Source of the DNA: Candidatus Metalachnospira gallinarum
Lineage (GTDB): Bacteria > Bacillota > Clostridia > Lachnospirales > Anaerotignaceae
DNA length: 43,893 nucleotides
NCBI GenBank assembly: GCA_904378045.1
Contig: CAJFHC010000013.1
Coordinates: forward strand, 22,729-66,621
Direction: 5' to 3'
The notes beneath the pieces were generated by a model that made no database searches, was not told where the DNA came from, and saw nothing but the letters and a program-made list of their open reading frames with translations. Position numbers and translations under genes: made by a program. This document shows, piece after piece, positions 6,598 through 16,905 of this stretch. Numbering within the stretch: position 1 is the first letter of the stretch; the number at the start of each line of letters is the position of its first letter.

Positions 6598-7500
6598 TCA
6601 GTCGTCCGTCCTTATTATAAGTTCGGGAGCCTTTATGCTTACAAAGCTGTTTCTCTCAACGGAACTCGTTATAAATGAGTTTCCTCCAATGACTGAGTTC
6701 TCTCCGATCACCGTTTCTCCGCCAAGCACCGTAGTATTGGCATAGATAGTGACATTGTCCTCCACCGTAGGATGACGTTTGACTCCGGAAAGAGACTGTC
6801 CCTTTCTGGGGGAAAGGGCTCCAAGAGTAACTCCCTGGTATATCTTTACCCATTTTCCTATCTTCGTTGTCTCTCCTATAACGATACCCGTTCCGTGGTC
6901 GATGAAGAAATATTCTCCTATCTCGGCTCCGGGGTTTATATCTATACCGGTCTTTCCATGGGCGTATTCGGTCATTATTCTTGGAACGAAAGGCACTTTT
7001 CTCTTATAAAGCTCGTGGGCGATCCTATATACGAATATCGCGTAGAATCCCGGATAAGAAAGGACAATCTCCGACTTGCTCATAGCGGCCGGGTCGCCCT
7101 CAAAGTTGGCCGTTACGTCCTTTAAAAGCATTTCCTGAAGATTGGGCAGCTCGTCTATAAATTCGTCGCATATCTTGTCAAGATCAGCCTCGTCAAAAAC
7201 TTTTTTCGCTCCTGTCCATTTGCTGAGAGAAAGCGCGTTTTTAAGCTGAGACTTAAGCTGGTAATATATATTGACAAGCGTTTTTTCCACAAACTCGGCC
7301 GGTGTAATGCCCATAAGGCCGTTTATTCCGAAATATGAAGGGAAAAGTATTTTTTCTATCTCGTTAAGTATATGGATGATCTCCTGTCTGTCGGGAAGTG
7401 TCATCTCGCCGCAGAATACGGGCATATCACCCTCAAGCGAATAATTTTCCGTAATTCTTCCGACAGTATTTTTAAATATATCTTCTTTTCCAGTAACCAT
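6598..7500 (-). CDS. cysE: Serine O-acetyltransferase
   Basis: A 300-residue enzyme that transfers acetyl from acetyl-CoA to serine, the first step of cysteine synthesis. The C-terminal half is a left-handed beta-helix of hexapeptide repeats, with the family signature DHGTGIVIGETTKIGKWVKI, including the catalytic His in DHG, and the KRHPTVEDNVTIYANTTVLGG region. The N-terminal helical part is long, as in E. coli-like CysE rather than the short EpsC type. It is transcribed alone from the strong promoter at 7549-7576, with a short leader that has no room for a T-box. Its 3' terminator was invaded by a mosaic repeat. Confidence 0.9.
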   Translation of the reverse strand: MVTGKEDIFKNTVGRITENYSLEGDMPVFCGEMTLPDRQEIIHILNEIEKILFPSYFGINGLMGITPAEFVEKTLVNIYYQLKSQLKNALSLSKWTGAKKVFDEADLDKICDEFIDELPNLQEMLLKDVTANFEGDPAAMSKSEIVLSYPGFYAIFVYRIAHELYKRKVPFVPRIMTEYAHGKTGIDINPGAEIGEYFFIDHGTGIVIGETTKIGKWVKIYQGVTLGALSPRKGQSLSGVKRHPTVEDNVTIYANTTVLGGETVIGENSVIGGNSFITSSVERNSFVSIKAPELIIRTDD

Positions 7501-7548
7501 AATTCAACCCCATTTCAATCGGTATAAATCCCAGTGATATACTATGAT

Positions 7549-7576
7549 ATTATATCAGTTTTTAACAGTTTGTCAA
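7549..7576 (-). promoter_or_regulatory. Strong predicted cysE promoter
   Basis: On the minus strand a consensus TTGACA (7571-7576) and a consensus TATAAT (7549-7554) are separated by 16 bases. The promoter sits right after the polC stop, so cysE is uncoupled from the upstream cluster. Confidence 0.8.
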
Positions 7577-7581
7577 TAATC

Positions 7582-10500
7582 TTATATGTCAAACAAGGAC
7601 ATCTGGTCTGACTCCGGAATTCCTTTGAGCACTCCGTTTTCCTTGAGCAGCTCAACGATACTCGATCCTGCCGCCGTTCTGCTTTTGAATTCCTCTATGG
7701 TCTTAAATTCGCCGTCCTTTCGTCCGTCAACTATGCTCTGAGCCACATTGAGACCCAGACCCTGGAGTGAATTGAGCGGAGGTATGAGCCCGTCCGGCGA
7801 CACGGCGAATTTTCTCGCGTCCGACTTATAAATATCTATCGGCAGGAACTTAAAGCCCCTTTCATAAAACTCTATTACAAGCTCAAGAACAGTCGCCTTA
7901 TTGAGCTCCTTTGCAGTGGCATCGTTGCCCTTGTCCTCTATCTCCCTGAGAGCGGCTTTGGCAACCTCCTCTCCCCTGCACATGGACGAATAATCAAAAT
8001 CCTCGGCGGCTCTTACCGTAAAATATGTCGCGTAATAGGCTTCCGGATAGTTTATCTTGAAATAGGCTATCCTGTACGCCATCATAACGTATGCCGCTGC
8101 GTGGGCCTTCGGGAACATGTATTTTATTTTAAGGCAGCTGTCTATGTACCACTGCGGCACGTCATGCTCCTTCATATATTCTATATCCTCGTCGGCAAGC
8201 CCCTTTCCCTTTCTTACCTTCTCCATTATTTTGAAAGCCTTTTTGTTCTCGAGCCCCTTTGTGATAAGGTAACTCATTATGCTGTCTCGCGTGGAGATTG
8301 TTTCTTTAAGGGTTATTACACCGTCGGCGATCAGCTCTCTCGCGTTTCCTACCCACACATTCGTTCCATGGGAAAGGCCTGATATCCTTAAAAGGTCCGA
8401 AAATGTCTCCGGCTTTGTCTCTATGAGCATGTTTCTTACGAATCTCGTTCCAAACTCCGGCACGCCAAGCGTTCCAGTAGGGCAGTTTATCTGTTCCGGT
8501 TTGAGTCCCAGCGCCTCCGGAGACTGGAACAGCGACATGGTCTGTTTGTCGTCCAGCGGCACAAGCTGCGGATTAAACCCTGTTATATCATAAAGCATAC
8601 GGATAAAGGTAGGATCATCGTGGCCGAGAAGATCCAGCTTCAATATACGTCCGCTTATGGAATGGTAATCAAAGTGAGTCGTAATTATCGTAGAGTTTAC
8701 ATCGTCCGCCGGATGCTGTATGGGACAGAATTCATAAATATCCTTGTCCTTCGGCACGATCATCAGTCCTCCGGGATGCTGACCCGTCGTCCTTTTTACG
8801 CCGGTACAGCCCTGCACAAGCCTGTCCATCTCCGCCCTGTGCAGATTGAGACCATGATCCTCCACATATCTCTTTACATATCCGAACGCGGTCTTGTCGG
8901 CAAGGGTTCCTATTGTTCCCGCCTTAAAGACATGTCCCTTTCCGAAAAGCTCCTCGGTATAGGCGTGCGCCCTCTGCTGGTACTCTCCGGAAAAGTTAAG
9001 GTCGATATCCGGTTCCTTGTCTCCGTCAAAGCCAAGGAACGTCTCAAACGGTATGTCGTGTCCGTCCTTTTTCATCATAGTTCCGCATTTTGGGCAGGCT
9101 TTGTCTGGCATATCCACACCGGAACCGCCCTGCATAAATACCTTATGTACTTCCTCGGACTCAAAGTCAGAATACTTGCAGTTGGGGCAGACATAATGGG
9201 GCGGCAGAGCGTTTACCTCCGTTATTCCGGTCATATTGGCAACAAACGATGAGCCTACCGAACCTCTGGAACCAACCAGATATCCATCGTCGTTGGATTT
9301 CCAAACGAGCTTCTGAGCTATTATATACATAACCGAGAATCCGTTTTTGATTATCGATTTGAGCTCCTTGTCAAGTCTCTGCTCCACAATGGGCGGCAGC
9401 GGATCTCCGTATATGGAATGAGCTTTATCCATGGCTATCTGCTGGATCTGTTCCTCGGCGCCCTCGATTTTAGGAGGGAACGTGCCGTCGGGCACAGGCT
9501 TGATATTTTCTATTTCATCGGCAATAAGATTAGTGTTGGTTATGACTATCTCCCTTGCCTTTTCCTCTCCGAGGTAATAGAACTCGCGGAGCATCTCCTC
9601 CGTCGTGCGGAAGTAAAGCGGCGGCTGATTTTCGGCGTCCTCAAAGCCCTTGGCGTACATAAGTATTTTCCTGTATACGGAGTCCTCCGGGTCAATGAAA
9701 TGGCAGTCGCATGTAGCGACAACGGGCTTATTGTATTCCTCGCCGAGCTGAACTATCTTTCTGTTGAAATTTTTAATATCATCAACTGAATTGACCGCCG
9801 GTACCCTGTCGGAATCTATCATAAACATATTGTTTCCAACGGGCTGTATTTCCAGATAATCGTAAAATCCGACTATGTTCTCTATCTGTTCCTTCGGTTT
9901 CATATCCAGCAGAGCCCTGTAAAGCTCTCCGGCCTCGCAGGCGCTTCCGACAATAAGGCCGTCCCTATGCTGCATCAGCCTTGTCTTTGGTATTCTCGGC
10001 TGTTTATGATAAAACTCAAGATGTGACATGGATATAAGCTCATAAAGGTTTCTCAGTCCCTTAAGGTTTTTTACAAGTATAATCGTATGGTAAGACTTCA
10101 GCTTACTGTAATTTACCGTTCTGCTGGAGTATATGTTTATATCGTCAACATTTTTTACGCCGTTTTCCTCAAGCATGTCGACCAGCTTTAAAAATATCTC
10201 AGCCGTGGCCTCTGCGTCGTTTACCGCTCTGTGGTGTCCCTCAAGGCTTACTCCCAAATGTTTCGCCACAACGTCGAGCTTATGCTTTTTAAGTTCCTTG
10301 AGCAGTGTCCTTGAAAGCTCAAGCGTATCAAGTATCGTGTTTTTTCTGTACTCTATTCCAAGCTCCTCGGCCTTTATGCGCACAAATCCGGTATCGAAGG
10401 AAGCGTTATGGGCCACAAGCACATCATCGCCGACAAAGTCAAGAAACTCCGGGAGCACAGTTTCTATTGGTCTCTGGCCTTCAAGCATATCGTCCGTAAT

Positions 10501-11922
10501 GTTAGTAAGATCAACTATTTCATCGCTAAGTTTTTCTCCGGGATCGATGAACGTGGAATATCTGTCCACTATCTCCCTGTTTCTTATTTTTACGGCGCCG
10601 ATTTCAATTATTTTGCATTTTTCCTTGTTGAGTCCCGTGGTCTCTATGTCGAATACGACATACTCATCGTCAAACGACTGACCTTTTGGATTTGTTACCA
10701 CTTCTCCCAGATCGTCAATGAGATAAGCCTCCACGCCGTATATGACTTTAATATTGTTTGCCTCGGCCGCGTCCATAGCCTCCGGATAGGCCTGAACGAC
10801 TCCATGGTCGGTAACGGCGATGGCCTTGTGACCCCATTTTGCCGCTCTTTTAACATATTCCTTCATACCTGTCACGGCGTCCATGGTGCTCATAGTCGTA
10901 TGAAGATGCAGTTCTACTCTCTTTTCCTCGCTTGTATCCATTCGAGCCGGCGGCCTGTCAGCCTTGACGATGTTTCTTGACATTATTACTATTTCTTTGG
11001 CGTACTTGTCGTACTGCACCTCGCCTTTTACCTTTACATAGGCTCCCTTAAGGGCGGATTTTATGCCTCCGTCACAGTCGTAGGCGCTCTTGTCCGTGAA
11101 AAATTTGACCGTAGTAGAGTCGCTTCCGTCGGTGATGTCAAAGGAAACTATGTATCTGTCTCCCTTTATCTCACGTTCTTCAATATTGAATATCTCGCCC
11201 TGTATAACTACCTTTTCGCCCTCGGTCCTTGTGTTTTTGATTTTTATAGGCTCATCCTTTATAGGATCCCTGCCCATTATTATTCCGTTTTCTATTCCGG
11301 CCTTCACCTCTTCAGCCTTTGCCGTTTCTTTAGCGGTTTCCGCCGTGGCCTTTTCAGTCATTATGGACTCTATCAGCTGTCTTTCATAATTCTCGTGCTT
11401 TTTCTTATAGTCCTGCTGTTCTTCTTCCGTTGCCTTTTTGTTTTTAAACGCAACAGTCACGTTTACGCCAAACTCGTCCCTTATCCTGTCGGTCAGGTAC
11501 TTGTCCACTCCCTTTTTATATAGATAGAAGGCTGAATTATGTCCGGTATATATTACTATTTTTCCGTCGTCTTCCTCAATTTCACAGTCATCAAACACGC
11601 ATCCGCATACGGGACTTTCCTCTGAAAGCACGCTAACCGCGTCCTTCCATATAAAGTCAAAAACATTTCTGGGGCTTTTGTCCTCAATATCATATCTGAT
11701 ATTCAGCTTAACCTGTTGGGCAACGCTTACCGCGTCAAAAATATCTTTCTCCATTAAAGCCTTATACCTGTTTGGTATAAGGCTTTTTGACGACACGTCC
11801 GCCTGCAGAATTTTCGTGCTCTTTGACACCGAAAGTTTTTCCACATAGGCGTCGGAAAAATATGCTTTTATATTATCTTTGGAATTTACCTTTCCAAAGA
11901 CATTCAAAAACTTTTCATGCAT
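7582..11922 (-). CDS. polC: DNA polymerase III alpha subunit, PolC type
   Basis: A 1446-residue replicative polymerase of low-GC Gram-positives. Domain order is typical: N-terminal domains, OB fold (about 235-320), PHP domain split around VELHLHTTMSTMDAV and VTDHGVVQAYPEA (about 336-405), an inserted DEDDh proofreading exonuclease beginning VVFDIETTGL (about 422-590), then the polymerase core with EPDIDLNFSGEYQQ, preceded by a CPNC/CPKC zinc module. The C-terminus ends DQMSLFDI, which resembles a clamp-binding QxxLF peptide. ATG at 11922 is chosen because AGGTGAG lies six bases upstream; a GTG nine bases further up overlaps that site. It follows ispG within the isoprenoid/envelope cluster, a common clostridial order. 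Confidence 0.97.
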   Translation of the reverse strand: MHEKFLNVFGKVNSKDNIKAYFSDAYVEKLSVSKSTKILQADVSSKSLIPNRYKALMEKDIFDAVSVAQQVKLNIRYDIEDKSPRNVFDFIWKDAVSVLSEESPVCGCVFDDCEIEEDDGKIVIYTGHNSAFYLYKKGVDKYLTDRIRDEFGVNVTVAFKNKKATEEEQQDYKKKHENYERQLIESIMTEKATAETAKETAKAEEVKAGIENGIIMGRDPIKDEPIKIKNTRTEGEKVVIQGEIFNIEEREIKGDRYIVSFDITDGSDSTTVKFFTDKSAYDCDGGIKSALKGAYVKVKGEVQYDKYAKEIVIMSRNIVKADRPPARMDTSEEKRVELHLHTTMSTMDAVTGMKEYVKRAAKWGHKAIAVTDHGVVQAYPEAMDAAEANNIKVIYGVEAYLIDDLGEVVTNPKGQSFDDEYVVFDIETTGLNKEKCKIIEIGAVKIRNREIVDRYSTFIDPGEKLSDEIVDLTNITDDMLEGQRPIETVLPEFLDFVGDDVLVAHNASFDTGFVRIKAEELGIEYRKNTILDTLELSRTLLKELKKHKLDVVAKHLGVSLEGHHRAVNDAEATAEIFLKLVDMLEENGVKNVDDINIYSSRTVNYSKLKSYHTIILVKNLKGLRNLYELISMSHLEFYHKQPRIPKTRLMQHRDGLIVGSACEAGELYRALLDMKPKEQIENIVGFYDYLEIQPVGNNMFMIDSDRVPAVNSVDDIKNFNRKIVQLGEEYNKPVVATCDCHFIDPEDSVYRKILMYAKGFEDAENQPPLYFRTTEEMLREFYYLGEEKAREIVITNTNLIADEIENIKPVPDGTFPPKIEGAEEQIQQIAMDKAHSIYGDPLPPIVEQRLDKELKSIIKNGFSVMYIIAQKLVWKSNDDGYLVGSRGSVGSSFVANMTGITEVNALPPHYVCPNCKYSDFESEEVHKVFMQGGSGVDMPDKACPKCGTMMKKDGHDIPFETFLGFDGDKEPDIDLNFSGEYQQRAHAYTEELFGKGHVFKAGTIGTLADKTAFGYVKRYVEDHGLNLHRAEMDRLVQGCTGVKRTTGQHPGGLMIVPKDKDIYEFCPIQHPADDVNSTIITTHFDYHSISGRILKLDLLGHDDPTFIRMLYDITGFNPQLVPLDDKQTMSLFQSPEALGLKPEQINCPTGTLGVPEFGTRFVRNMLIETKPETFSDLLRISGLSHGTNVWVGNARELIADGVITLKETISTRDSIMSYLITKGLENKKAFKIMEKVRKGKGLADEDIEYMKEHDVPQWYIDSCLKIKYMFPKAHAAAYVMMAYRIAYFKINYPEAYYATYFTVRAAEDFDYSSMCRGEEVAKAALREIEDKGNDATAKELNKATVLELVIEFYERGFKFLPIDIYKSDARKFAVSPDGLIPPLNSLQGLGLNVAQSIVDGRKDGEFKTIEEFKSRTAAGSSIVELLKENGVLKGIPESDQMSLFDI

Positions 11923-11935
11923 TTCGCTCACCTGT

Positions 11936-12991
11936 TTAAAGAAGCTCTATTTCTTTAAGAAGTTCCTCAACAAGTCTGTCCTCCGGAACCTTTCTTAATA
12001 TCTGTCCTTTTTTGAATATAAGTCCCTCGCCGTGGCCTCCCGCAATACCGATATCGGCCTCTCTCGCTTCTCCGGGACCGTTTACGGCGCAGCCCATTAC
12101 AGCCACCTTTATATTCTTGTCTATGTTTCTTACCCTTTCCTCAACCTCGTTGGCTATTTTAATAAGGTCTATGCTTGTTCTTCCGCAGGTCGGGCACGAT
12201 ATGAACTCAACTCCGAATTTTCTCAGCTCAAGACTCTTAAGTATTTCCTTCGCCGCGTATATTTCCTCTACCGGGTCTCCCGTGAGCGAAACCCTTATCG
12301 TGTCGCCTATACCCCTTGAGAGTATGGCGCCTATTCCGACGGCGGACTTTACCGTGCCGCCCCATACCGTTCCCGCCTCGGTTATTCCGACATGCAGAGG
12401 ATAGTCTACCGTATCCGATAAAAGCTCATATACTTCTACGGAAAAAGGCACGTTTGAAGCCTTTATGGAAACAGCTATATCATAAAAATCATTTTCCTCA
12501 AGAAGTTTTATATGCCCGAGGGCGCTTTCCACCAGCCCCTGAGGCGTTACTCCTCCGTATTTTTCAACGAGATTTTTCTCAAGAGAGCCTGAATTAACGC
12601 CTATCCTTATGGGGATGCCGTTTCTTTTAGCCATATCGGCCACCTGTTTGACCCTGTCCGCGCTGCCGATGTTTCCGGGGTTTATCCTTATCTTATCTAT
12701 TCCGTTCTCCATACATCTGAGGGCAAGCCTGTAATCAAAATGTATGTCGGCAACAAGCGGAATATCTATGCTTTTCTTTATGTCTCTTATACATTCGGCC
12801 GCTTCCATGTCGGGTACCGCCACCCTTATTATCTCACAGCCGGCCTTTTCAAGTCTTTTTATCTGATCAACGGTGGCCTTCACGTTCCTCGTGTCAGTAT
12901 TGCACATGGACTGTATGGCGATGGGGTTATCACCGCCAATTTTTACGCCGCCTATATTTATTTCTCTTGTTTTTCTTCTTTTGAAGCTCAT
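11936..12991 (-). CDS. ispG: 4-hydroxy-3-methylbut-2-en-1-yl diphosphate synthase
   Basis: A 351-residue iron-sulfur enzyme that converts methylerythritol cyclodiphosphate to HMBPP in the penultimate MEP step. A TIM-barrel N-terminal domain begins [19 protein letters not shown]. The 4Fe-4S ligands are in [12 protein letters not shown] and [11 protein letters not shown] in the C-terminal third. ATG at 12991 with a GGTGA site is preferred; a GTG at 13000 would overlap the rseP stop by four bases but has no ribosome site. It is cotranscribed between rseP and polC. Confidence 0.95.
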   Translation of the reverse strand: MSFKRRKTREINIGGVKIGGDNPIAIQSMCNTDTRNVKATVDQIKRLEKAGCEIIRVAVPDMEAAECIRDIKKSIDIPLVADIHFDYRLALRCMENGIDKIRINPGNIGSADRVKQVADMAKRNGIPIRIGVNSGSLEKNLVEKYGGVTPQGLVESALGHIKLLEENDFYDIAVSIKASNVPFSVEVYELLSDTVDYPLHVGITEAGTVWGGTVKSAVGIGAILSRGIGDTIRVSLTGDPVEEIYAAKEILKSLELRKFGVEFISCPTCGRTSIDLIKIANEVEERVRNIDKNIKVAVMGCAVNGPGEAREADIGIAGGHGEGLIFKKGQILRKVPEDRLVEELLKEIELL

Positions 12992-12996
12992 TTTAA

Positions 12997-14088
12997 TCAC
13001 CGCAAAACTAAATTGACTATATCGTTAAACGCTATAAATACCATAAATCCCATCAGCAGCACAAATCCGCCAAGATGTATCCTTCCCTCTATTTCCGGAT
13101 CCACGGGCTTTTTTCTTATGCCCTCGGCAAAAAGAAACGCCAGTTTTCCGCCGTCGACCGCTGGTATGGGAAAAAGATTGAGCACTCCAAGGTTGGTGCT
13201 CAGCAAAGCGGAAAGGGCGAGCAGATTCATCACCGCGTCCGCAATCCCATAGGCCATTCCGGCTTCATAGGTGTCCCCGATGGTATCTATTATGCCGATG
13301 GGGCCTGACACCTCATTAGCTCTCACCTGAAGCGTAAACAGCCGCACAAGGCCGACAACTACGCTTTTTACAAAATACGCCATCATTCCTATATCCGTTT
13401 TGACAGTCTCAAGTATCGAAGATCTTTCAAATCCCTCGACTTCTTCGGAAAACAATCCGTATCTGCCGTCAAAGCTGAAGCCAAGCATATATCTGCCATG
13501 TTCCTCGCTGTATCCCGGCGTAACGGTAACGTCTATCTTCTCACCGTCTCTGGAAATCGTCAGCTCTACGGGACTGTCGGCGCTTTTTGCGCTGACGGCG
13601 GAGCTGTAATCCTGGTATATCCATATTTTTTCGCCGTTTACCCTGTCGATCCTGTCACCCGGCTCTATCCCGGCTTCATAGGCCGGGCCGTTTTCAACGA
13701 CCGACTTTACCTGCGGCAGCAGAAATCCGTTCATTCCAAGCAATATAAACACCAGAACAAAGGCCAGGACAAAGTTCATTGCCGGACCCGCGAAAATAAC
13801 GGCTATTCTCTGCATTACTGTTTTGTGGGTATAGGAGCGCGAAGGATCAAATTCCCCGCCGCTGTTTTCATCGTCGTCTTCTTCGCCAAGCATTTTGCAA
13901 TATCCGCCGATGGGGAGAGCCCTTAAAGAATATTCCGTCTCGCCGATCTTTTTTGAACCTATGAGCGGACCCATACCGACGGAAAACTCCTCGACAAGTA
14001 TGCCGCAGCTTTTGGCGGCAAAAAAGTGCCCAAGCTCGTGAACGATTATTATGATCGAAAATACAATTATAGCTATAATTATTGACAA
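12997..14088 (-). CDS. rseP: RIP site-2 zinc metalloprotease RseP/RasP
   Basis: A 363-residue membrane protease that cuts substrates within the membrane, such as anti-sigma factors and signal-peptide remnants. It shows the zinc site HELGH in the first membrane helix (about residues 17-21), a PDZ domain in the middle ([18 protein letters not shown]) and the second catalytic motif [11 protein letters not shown], where Asp is the third zinc ligand. The usual LDG is VDG here, a mild change. The start is TTG at 14088, nine bases after AAGGAG; the next in-frame Met would remove the active site. It is coupled to dxr upstream and ispG downstream. Confidence 0.95.
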   Translation of the reverse strand: MSIIIAIIVFSIIIIVHELGHFFAAKSCGILVEEFSVGMGPLIGSKKIGETEYSLRALPIGGYCKMLGEEDDDENSGGEFDPSRSYTHKTVMQRIAVIFAGPAMNFVLAFVLVFILLGMNGFLLPQVKSVVENGPAYEAGIEPGDRIDRVNGEKIWIYQDYSSAVSAKSADSPVELTISRDGEKIDVTVTPGYSEEHGRYMLGFSFDGRYGLFSEEVEGFERSSILETVKTDIGMMAYFVKSVVVGLVRLFTLQVRANEVSGPIGIIDTIGDTYEAGMAYGIADAVMNLLALSALLSTNLGVLNLFPIPAVDGGKLAFLFAEGIRKKPVDPEIEGRIHLGGFVLLMGFMVFIAFNDIVNLVLR

Positions 14089-14115
14089 TCCATAATTCTC
14101 CTTAAAAGTTTTTAA

Positions 14116-15270
14116 TTATCGTGCCGCGATCAATCCGGCGGCGAAATTTCTTGCCCATTCATCGGCTTCCACCAGATCGTCTACGGTATAATCATATTTA
14201 ACAGTATATGAATCCATGGTTCTTTCTATTATATCCGCTATATCCAAAAAGCCCAGCCTGTTGTTTAAAAAGGCGTCCACCGCTGTCTCGTTGGCTCCGT
14301 TCATAGCCGTCGGCATGGTGCCTCCTGTTCTTACGGCTCTGTAGGCAAGGGACAGGCATTTAAAAGTATCCGTATCCGGGTGCTCAAATGTCAGGCTGTT
14401 CCTCTTTGCGAAATCTATTTTGGGAAAAGAATTTTTTACCCTTTCAGGGCAGGTCAGGGCGTACTGTATAGGCACTCTCATATCCGGCTCGCCAAGCTGG
14501 GCTATGACCGCACCGTCCTCATATTCCACTGCCGAATGAACTATGCTCTGTGGATGAACAAGAACTTCTATATCGTCCACGTCAACGCCGAAAAGCCACT
14601 TCGCCTCTATCACTTCAAGTCCCTTATTCATAAGGCTTGCCGAATCTATCGTGACCTTCCGTCCCATGTTCCAGTTGGGATGCTTAAGGGCGTCAGCGGC
14701 TGTCACATTCTTTAGCTCATCTCTTGTTTTGCCCCTGAATGGGCCTCCGGAGGCCGTAAGTATTATTCTTCTTATTTTATTGCGGCTGTTTCCTCTAAGG
14801 CATTGGAAAATCGCCGAATGCTCGCTGTCCACCGGATATATGCTTACATTATGTTCCCTGACAGCCTTTATTATCAGCTCTCCCGCCGACACAAGCGTCT
14901 CCTTGTTCGCAAGCGCGATATCCTTTCCGGCTCTTATGGCTTCAAATGTCGGTACAATGCCGATGTTTCCGACGACCGACGTAACAACCGTGTCGCTGGT
15001 TTCATATACCGCCGCCTCGATAAGTCCGTCCATTCCGCTCAATATTTTTATGTCCAATCCTGCAAGCCTCTGTCTGAGCTTTTCCGCGAGCGTCTCATCC
15101 ATTACGGCCGCCATGTCCGGACGGAACTCCCTTATCTGCTTTTCAAGAAGATCTATATTTTTATTGGCCGTAAGCGCCTTGACTTCTATTCCTCCGATCT
15201 CCCTGACCACATCGAGCGTCTGCGTGCCTATGGAGCCTGTCGAGCCGAGGATAGTAATTTTTTCCGCCAT
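14116..15270 (-). CDS. dxr: 1-deoxy-D-xylulose 5-phosphate reductoisomerase
   Basis: A 384-residue enzyme that converts DXP to methylerythritol phosphate with NADPH, the committed MEP step. It has the N-terminal nucleotide motif GSTGSIGTQTLDVV, ALANKETLVSAG, the metal and substrate residues in PVDSEHSAIFQCL, and the lid region LTASGGPFRG with Trp in HPNWNMG. Length is typical. GGAGGGAG precedes the ATG. It lies between cdsA and rseP, 15 bases from cdsA, in the conserved uppS-cdsA-dxr-rseP-ispG order. Confidence 0.96.
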   Translation of the reverse strand: MAEKITILGSTGSIGTQTLDVVREIGGIEVKALTANKNIDLLEKQIREFRPDMAAVMDETLAEKLRQRLAGLDIKILSGMDGLIEAAVYETSDTVVTSVVGNIGIVPTFEAIRAGKDIALANKETLVSAGELIIKAVREHNVSIYPVDSEHSAIFQCLRGNSRNKIRRIILTASGGPFRGKTRDELKNVTAADALKHPNWNMGRKVTIDSASLMNKGLEVIEAKWLFGVDVDDIEVLVHPQSIVHSAVEYEDGAVIAQLGEPDMRVPIQYALTCPERVKNSFPKIDFAKRNSLTFEHPDTDTFKCLSLAYRAVRTGGTMPTAMNGANETAVDAFLNNRLGFLDIADIIERTMDSYTVKYDYTVDDLVEADEWARNFAAGLIAAR

Positions 15271-15285
15271 TTTTCTCCCTCCGTT

Positions 15286-16101
15286 TTATATAACGGTAAT
15301 AAGATAAAACATCGAATAATATACAACCGGAGCGGCAAAGAGTATGCTGTCGAACCTGTCAAGCACCCCGCCATGTCCGGGCATTATTTTTCCGAAGTCC
15401 TTTATGCCGGTATATCTTTTTATGGCCGAAGCCGCCAGATCTCCTATCTGTGAGAATATTGAGCCGACAAATCCGGTTATAAAGCAGAGGAGCACCGTGT
15501 CAACTCCCTCAAGCCCGTTGTTGAGCTCAAGCACTACTCCGTATATTACGCAAAGGCTGACCGCTACAACAACTCCGCCAATGGCTCCTTCCACGGTCTT
15601 TTTGGGTGAAAGCTGCGGGATCAGTTTATGCTTGCCGAAAACCATGCCCGTAAAATACGCGCCGACATCGCATCCGCAGGCGCTTAAAAATATGAGCCAG
15701 ACAAGCAGGTTTCCATGGGTATACTGCCTTGTAAGATATATATGGGACATCAGGAAGCATACATAGAAAAATCCAAAAAATGTAACGATCCCATCCATTG
15801 TATTTCCGCTTTCATGCGTCAGCACCACATAAAAAAGTATGGCCAGCATAAAAAGCGTAATAAAAATACAAAAAAGCGACGCGCTTTTTATTATCATCTC
15901 AACGAAAAGAAGATATATAAGTCCCGCTCCAAATCCGATAAAATGCACCGGTTTTATATATCCGCAAAGAGCCTTGTAAAGCTCGTATAATCCGATCATA
16001 GCAACGGCGGTCAGGGCTATCTTCATGGGAAGCCCGCCCAGAACCAAAAATATGATCAGTATGGGAAGCGCGACCAGCGCCGAAATAATTCTTGTCTTCA
16101 T
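15286..16101 (-). CDS. cdsA: Phosphatidate cytidylyltransferase (CDP-diglyceride synthase)
   Basis: A 271-residue polytopic membrane enzyme that makes CDP-diacylglycerol from CTP and phosphatidate for phospholipid synthesis. The C-terminal signature is complete: SAIKRYTGIKDFGKIMPGHG followed by GVLDRFDSILF, carrying the metal-binding Asp residues. About eight hydrophobic segments precede and flank it. A GGGAGTTGG site lies before the ATG. It is 17 bases downstream of uppS. Confidence 0.95.
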   Translation of the reverse strand: MKTRIISALVALPILIIFLVLGGLPMKIALTAVAMIGLYELYKALCGYIKPVHFIGFGAGLIYLLFVEMIIKSASLFCIFITLFMLAILFYVVLTHESGNTMDGIVTFFGFFYVCFLMSHIYLTRQYTHGNLLVWLIFLSACGCDVGAYFTGMVFGKHKLIPQLSPKKTVEGAIGGVVVAVSLCVIYGVVLELNNGLEGVDTVLLCFITGFVGSIFSQIGDLAASAIKRYTGIKDFGKIMPGHGGVLDRFDSILFAAPVVYYSMFYLITVI

Positions 16102-16118
16102 AAATCCAACTCCCGTTT

Positions 16119-16847
16119 TTACCTGCCGCCAAAACGTCTGTCCCTGTTCTGATAATAACAGATATCCCCGTACAGGTCTTCTTCCGTATAGTCAGGCCAA
16201 AGTTTACTGTTAAACACAAACTCCGAATAAGCTATCTGCCACAGCATGAAATTGCTTATCCTTTCCTCGCCGCTTGTTCTAATGACAAGCTCAGGGTCGG
16301 GATAAAATCCTGTATCAAGATTTTCGGATATCATTTCCTCCGTAATATCCTCCGCTCTAAGCGAACCGTCTTCTATCCTGCCGGCGATCTTCTTAAATCC
16401 TCTGAGCAGGTCGTCCCTTCCGCCGTAATTGAGGGCTATATGGAGATTAAGACCGGGCTTTTCTGCCGATATACTCTCTATGAGCTTTATTTTTTCCTGT
16501 ATATCCTGATCCAGTCTGCTCCTTTCGCCGATTATGTCTATCTTTATGTCCTCTTTGTCGGCTTTGGCCACATATCTGTCAAGATAGTTTCTCAAAAGAT
16601 CCATTATTCCCTTGACTTCTTCGTCCGACCTTTTCCAGTTCTCAGTCGAAAAGGCGTATACGGTCAAATGCTTTACGCCGAGTTTGTCGGCGGCCTTCGT
16701 TATGTCCTCAAGGGTATCGGCTCCGGCCTTGTGTCCGAGTTTTCTGGGCAGAAATCTTTTTTTCGCCCATCTGCCGTTCCCGTCCATAATTATAGCTATA
16801 TGGACCGGCAGATTCTGCATATCTATTTCATCCTTAAGTGAACTCAT
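16119..16847 (-). CDS. uppS: Undecaprenyl diphosphate synthase
   Basis: A 242-residue cis-prenyltransferase that builds the C55 lipid carrier for peptidoglycan synthesis. Motifs are IIMDGNGRWAKKR (catalytic Asp), KLGHKAG, YAFSTENWKR, LNYGGRDDL and DLVIRTSGE-type DPELVIRTSGEERISNFML. ATG at 16847 has GGAGG five bases upstream; an ATG 12 bases earlier would begin within that site region. A terminator hairpin lies only 30 bases upstream, after frr, so uppS may depend on readthrough or on a promoter inside frr. Confidence 0.96.
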   Translation of the reverse strand: MSSLKDEIDMQNLPVHIAIIMDGNGRWAKKRFLPRKLGHKAGADTLEDITKAADKLGVKHLTVYAFSTENWKRSDEEVKGIMDLLRNYLDRYVAKADKEDIKIDIIGERSRLDQDIQEKIKLIESISAEKPGLNLHIALNYGGRDDLLRGFKKIAGRIEDGSLRAEDITEEMISENLDTGFYPDPELVIRTSGEERISNFMLWQIAYSEFVFNSKLWPDYTEEDLYGDICYYQNRDRRFGGR

Positions 16848-16874
16848 AATATCCTCCATGTGTCTTTCTTATTT

Positions 16875-16896
16875 AAAAAGCCCCGTATAAGGGGCT
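16875..16896 (-). terminator. Terminator between frr and uppS
   Basis: AGCCCC and GGGGCT form a stem with loop ttatac, followed on the minus strand by TTTTT. It sits within a cluster that is otherwise closely packed and could attenuate expression of uppS-polC relative to pyrH-frr. Confidence 0.75.
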
Positions 16897-16905
16897 GTAA
16901 TATTT

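Noticed and set aside
7501..7581. T-box in front of cysE
   Set aside because: The promoter lies inside an 81-base gap, leaving a leader far too short.
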